Assembly (NCBI GenBank): GCA_027623615.1
Contig: JAQBVH010000215.1
Coordinates: forward strand, 1 to 6,151
Length of the DNA: 6,151 bases
DNA from: Planctomycetota bacterium
GTDB taxonomy: Bacteria; Planctomycetota; UBA1135; GCA-002686595
Reading direction: 5' to 3'
Numbering within the stretch: the stretch's first letter is position 1; every line of letters starts with the position of its first letter. Under the pieces are notes generated by a model. The model was not told the origin of the DNA. It was given only the letters and a program-made list of their open reading frames with translations, and ran no database searches. A program made the position numbers and the translations under genes. This document shows, one piece after another, positions 5,889 through 6,151 of the stretch.

Positions 5889-6151
5889 GCCGGGCTTGCC
5901 CGCCAGCGCAGTGCGTCCGCCACCTGTGCCGGCAGGTCACCCAGGTCGGTGATCGACGCCAACGCCTCGAAGCCCGCCGGCTGACGGGCGACGCGGATCG
6001 GCGCGGGTCCACCCTTGGGTCCCTTGTCGCGGCCGGCGAGCATGCCCTCGAGCATGGCCTGGCGGCGCCACTGCTGCGCGTCGGTGGTCGCCAGCCCCAC
6101 GAGCTGTCCGATTTGCTCGGCCAATCCGCCGCGCACCGTCGCCGCCGCCAA
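5858..6151 (-). CDS. Upstream fragment: helical-repeat region of the PVC-type dehydrogenase (partial)
   Basis: This is the 5' piece of the split gene, open at the right edge; the TTG at 6151 is only the first possible start inside the window, and the true start is probably outside. About 75 residues of helical, HEAT-like sequence ('LAEQIGQLVGL', 'QWRRQAMLEGMLAG', 'GFEALASITDL', 'VADALRW') match the region that precedes the cytochrome domain in PVC-type dehydrogenases. The last 15 or so residues after 'ALRW' are rich in Arg and Ser and look like out-of-frame translation. They overlap the start of the cytochrome frame by 31 bases. Confidence 0.6.
   Translation of the reverse strand: MAAATVRGGLAEQIGQLVGLATTDAQQWRRQAMLEGMLAGRDKGPKGGPAPIRVARQPAGFEALASITDLGDLPAQVADALRWRASPACRRRSRSVR

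Larger units (their letters stand above)
5466..6151 (-). pseudogene. PVC-type heme-binding dehydrogenase, C-terminal part, frameshifted and cut by window edge
   Basis: Two minus-strand frames that together read as one protein are joined by an apparent one-base deletion. The upstream frame (5858-6151) reads '...DLPAQVADALRW' and then turns to low-complexity arginine/serine sequence before stopping. The downstream frame reads 'GKPGVPEEEQ' and continues into a cytochrome c domain. PVC-type membrane-bound dehydrogenases have a tryptophan followed by a Pro-Gly-Lys-Pro-like linker exactly at this join, so the TGG-CG-GGC run at about 5898-5905 appears to lack one base of a proline codon. The start lies beyond the right edge. 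The family typically has a signal peptide, a beta-propeller sugar dehydrogenase-like part, helical repeats and a terminal heme domain; only the last two are in view. It may be a true pseudogene or an intact gene with a sequence error. Confidence 0.72.

Noticed and set aside
5858..5937. Programmed ribosomal frameshifting at the split in the cytochrome gene
   Set aside because: No X-XXY-YYZ slippery heptamer or clear downstream stimulator is visible; a missing base in the Trp-Pro-Gly-Lys-Pro linker explains the break more simply.
1..6151. CRISPR arrays, tRNA or rRNA genes, insertion sequences, toxin-antitoxin or defence genes
   Set aside because: No spaced repeats, RNA gene signatures, transposase motifs or terminal repeats were seen, and the identified genes fill almost the whole window.

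Overview
This 6.15 kb window is a high-GC bacterial chromosome segment, most likely from a member of the Planctomycetota (PVC group). No marker gene is present, so the assignment rests on gene content: a fused ThuA plus double DUF1080 (3-keto-disaccharide hydrolase) protein, the C-terminal part of a PVC-type heme-binding dehydrogenase, an exported PHP-domain protein, and a lack of clear Shine-Dalgarno sites. The strong G/C bias at third codon positions opens long spurious reading frames on the opposite strand of every real gene.

Layout, left to right. Positions 42-1280 (minus) encode an exported, metal-binding PHP-domain phosphoesterase. A 68 bp gap separates it from a divergently transcribed gene at 1349-3331 (plus), a secreted protein with one ThuA domain and two DUF1080 domains of different subtypes. 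A 76 bp gap with a GC-rich hairpin follows. Then comes a convergent small secreted protein of unknown function, 3408-3893 (minus). A 92 bp gap holding an imperfect inverted repeat separates it from 3986-5464 (plus), a secreted protein of unrecognised family with a beta-rich first part and a helical C-terminal part. One base after its stop lies the stop of a convergent minus-strand gene that runs off the right edge (5466-6151). This last gene is the C-terminal part of a PVC-type dehydrogenase with a c-type cytochrome domain, and it is split by an apparent one-base deletion near 5901-5902.

How the genes may work together. Every product whose N-terminus is visible carries a signal peptide or membrane anchor, so the window is devoted to the cell envelope or outside. 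ThuA and DUF1080 proteins and PVC-type heme dehydrogenases are commonly linked to oxidative (3-keto) glycoside breakdown. The middle fusion protein and the right-hand cytochrome protein could belong to the same pathway, but they are not in one operon here, so this is inference. No mobile element, RNA gene, CRISPR array or defence system is visible. The observation most worth checking is the frameshift in the cytochrome gene.
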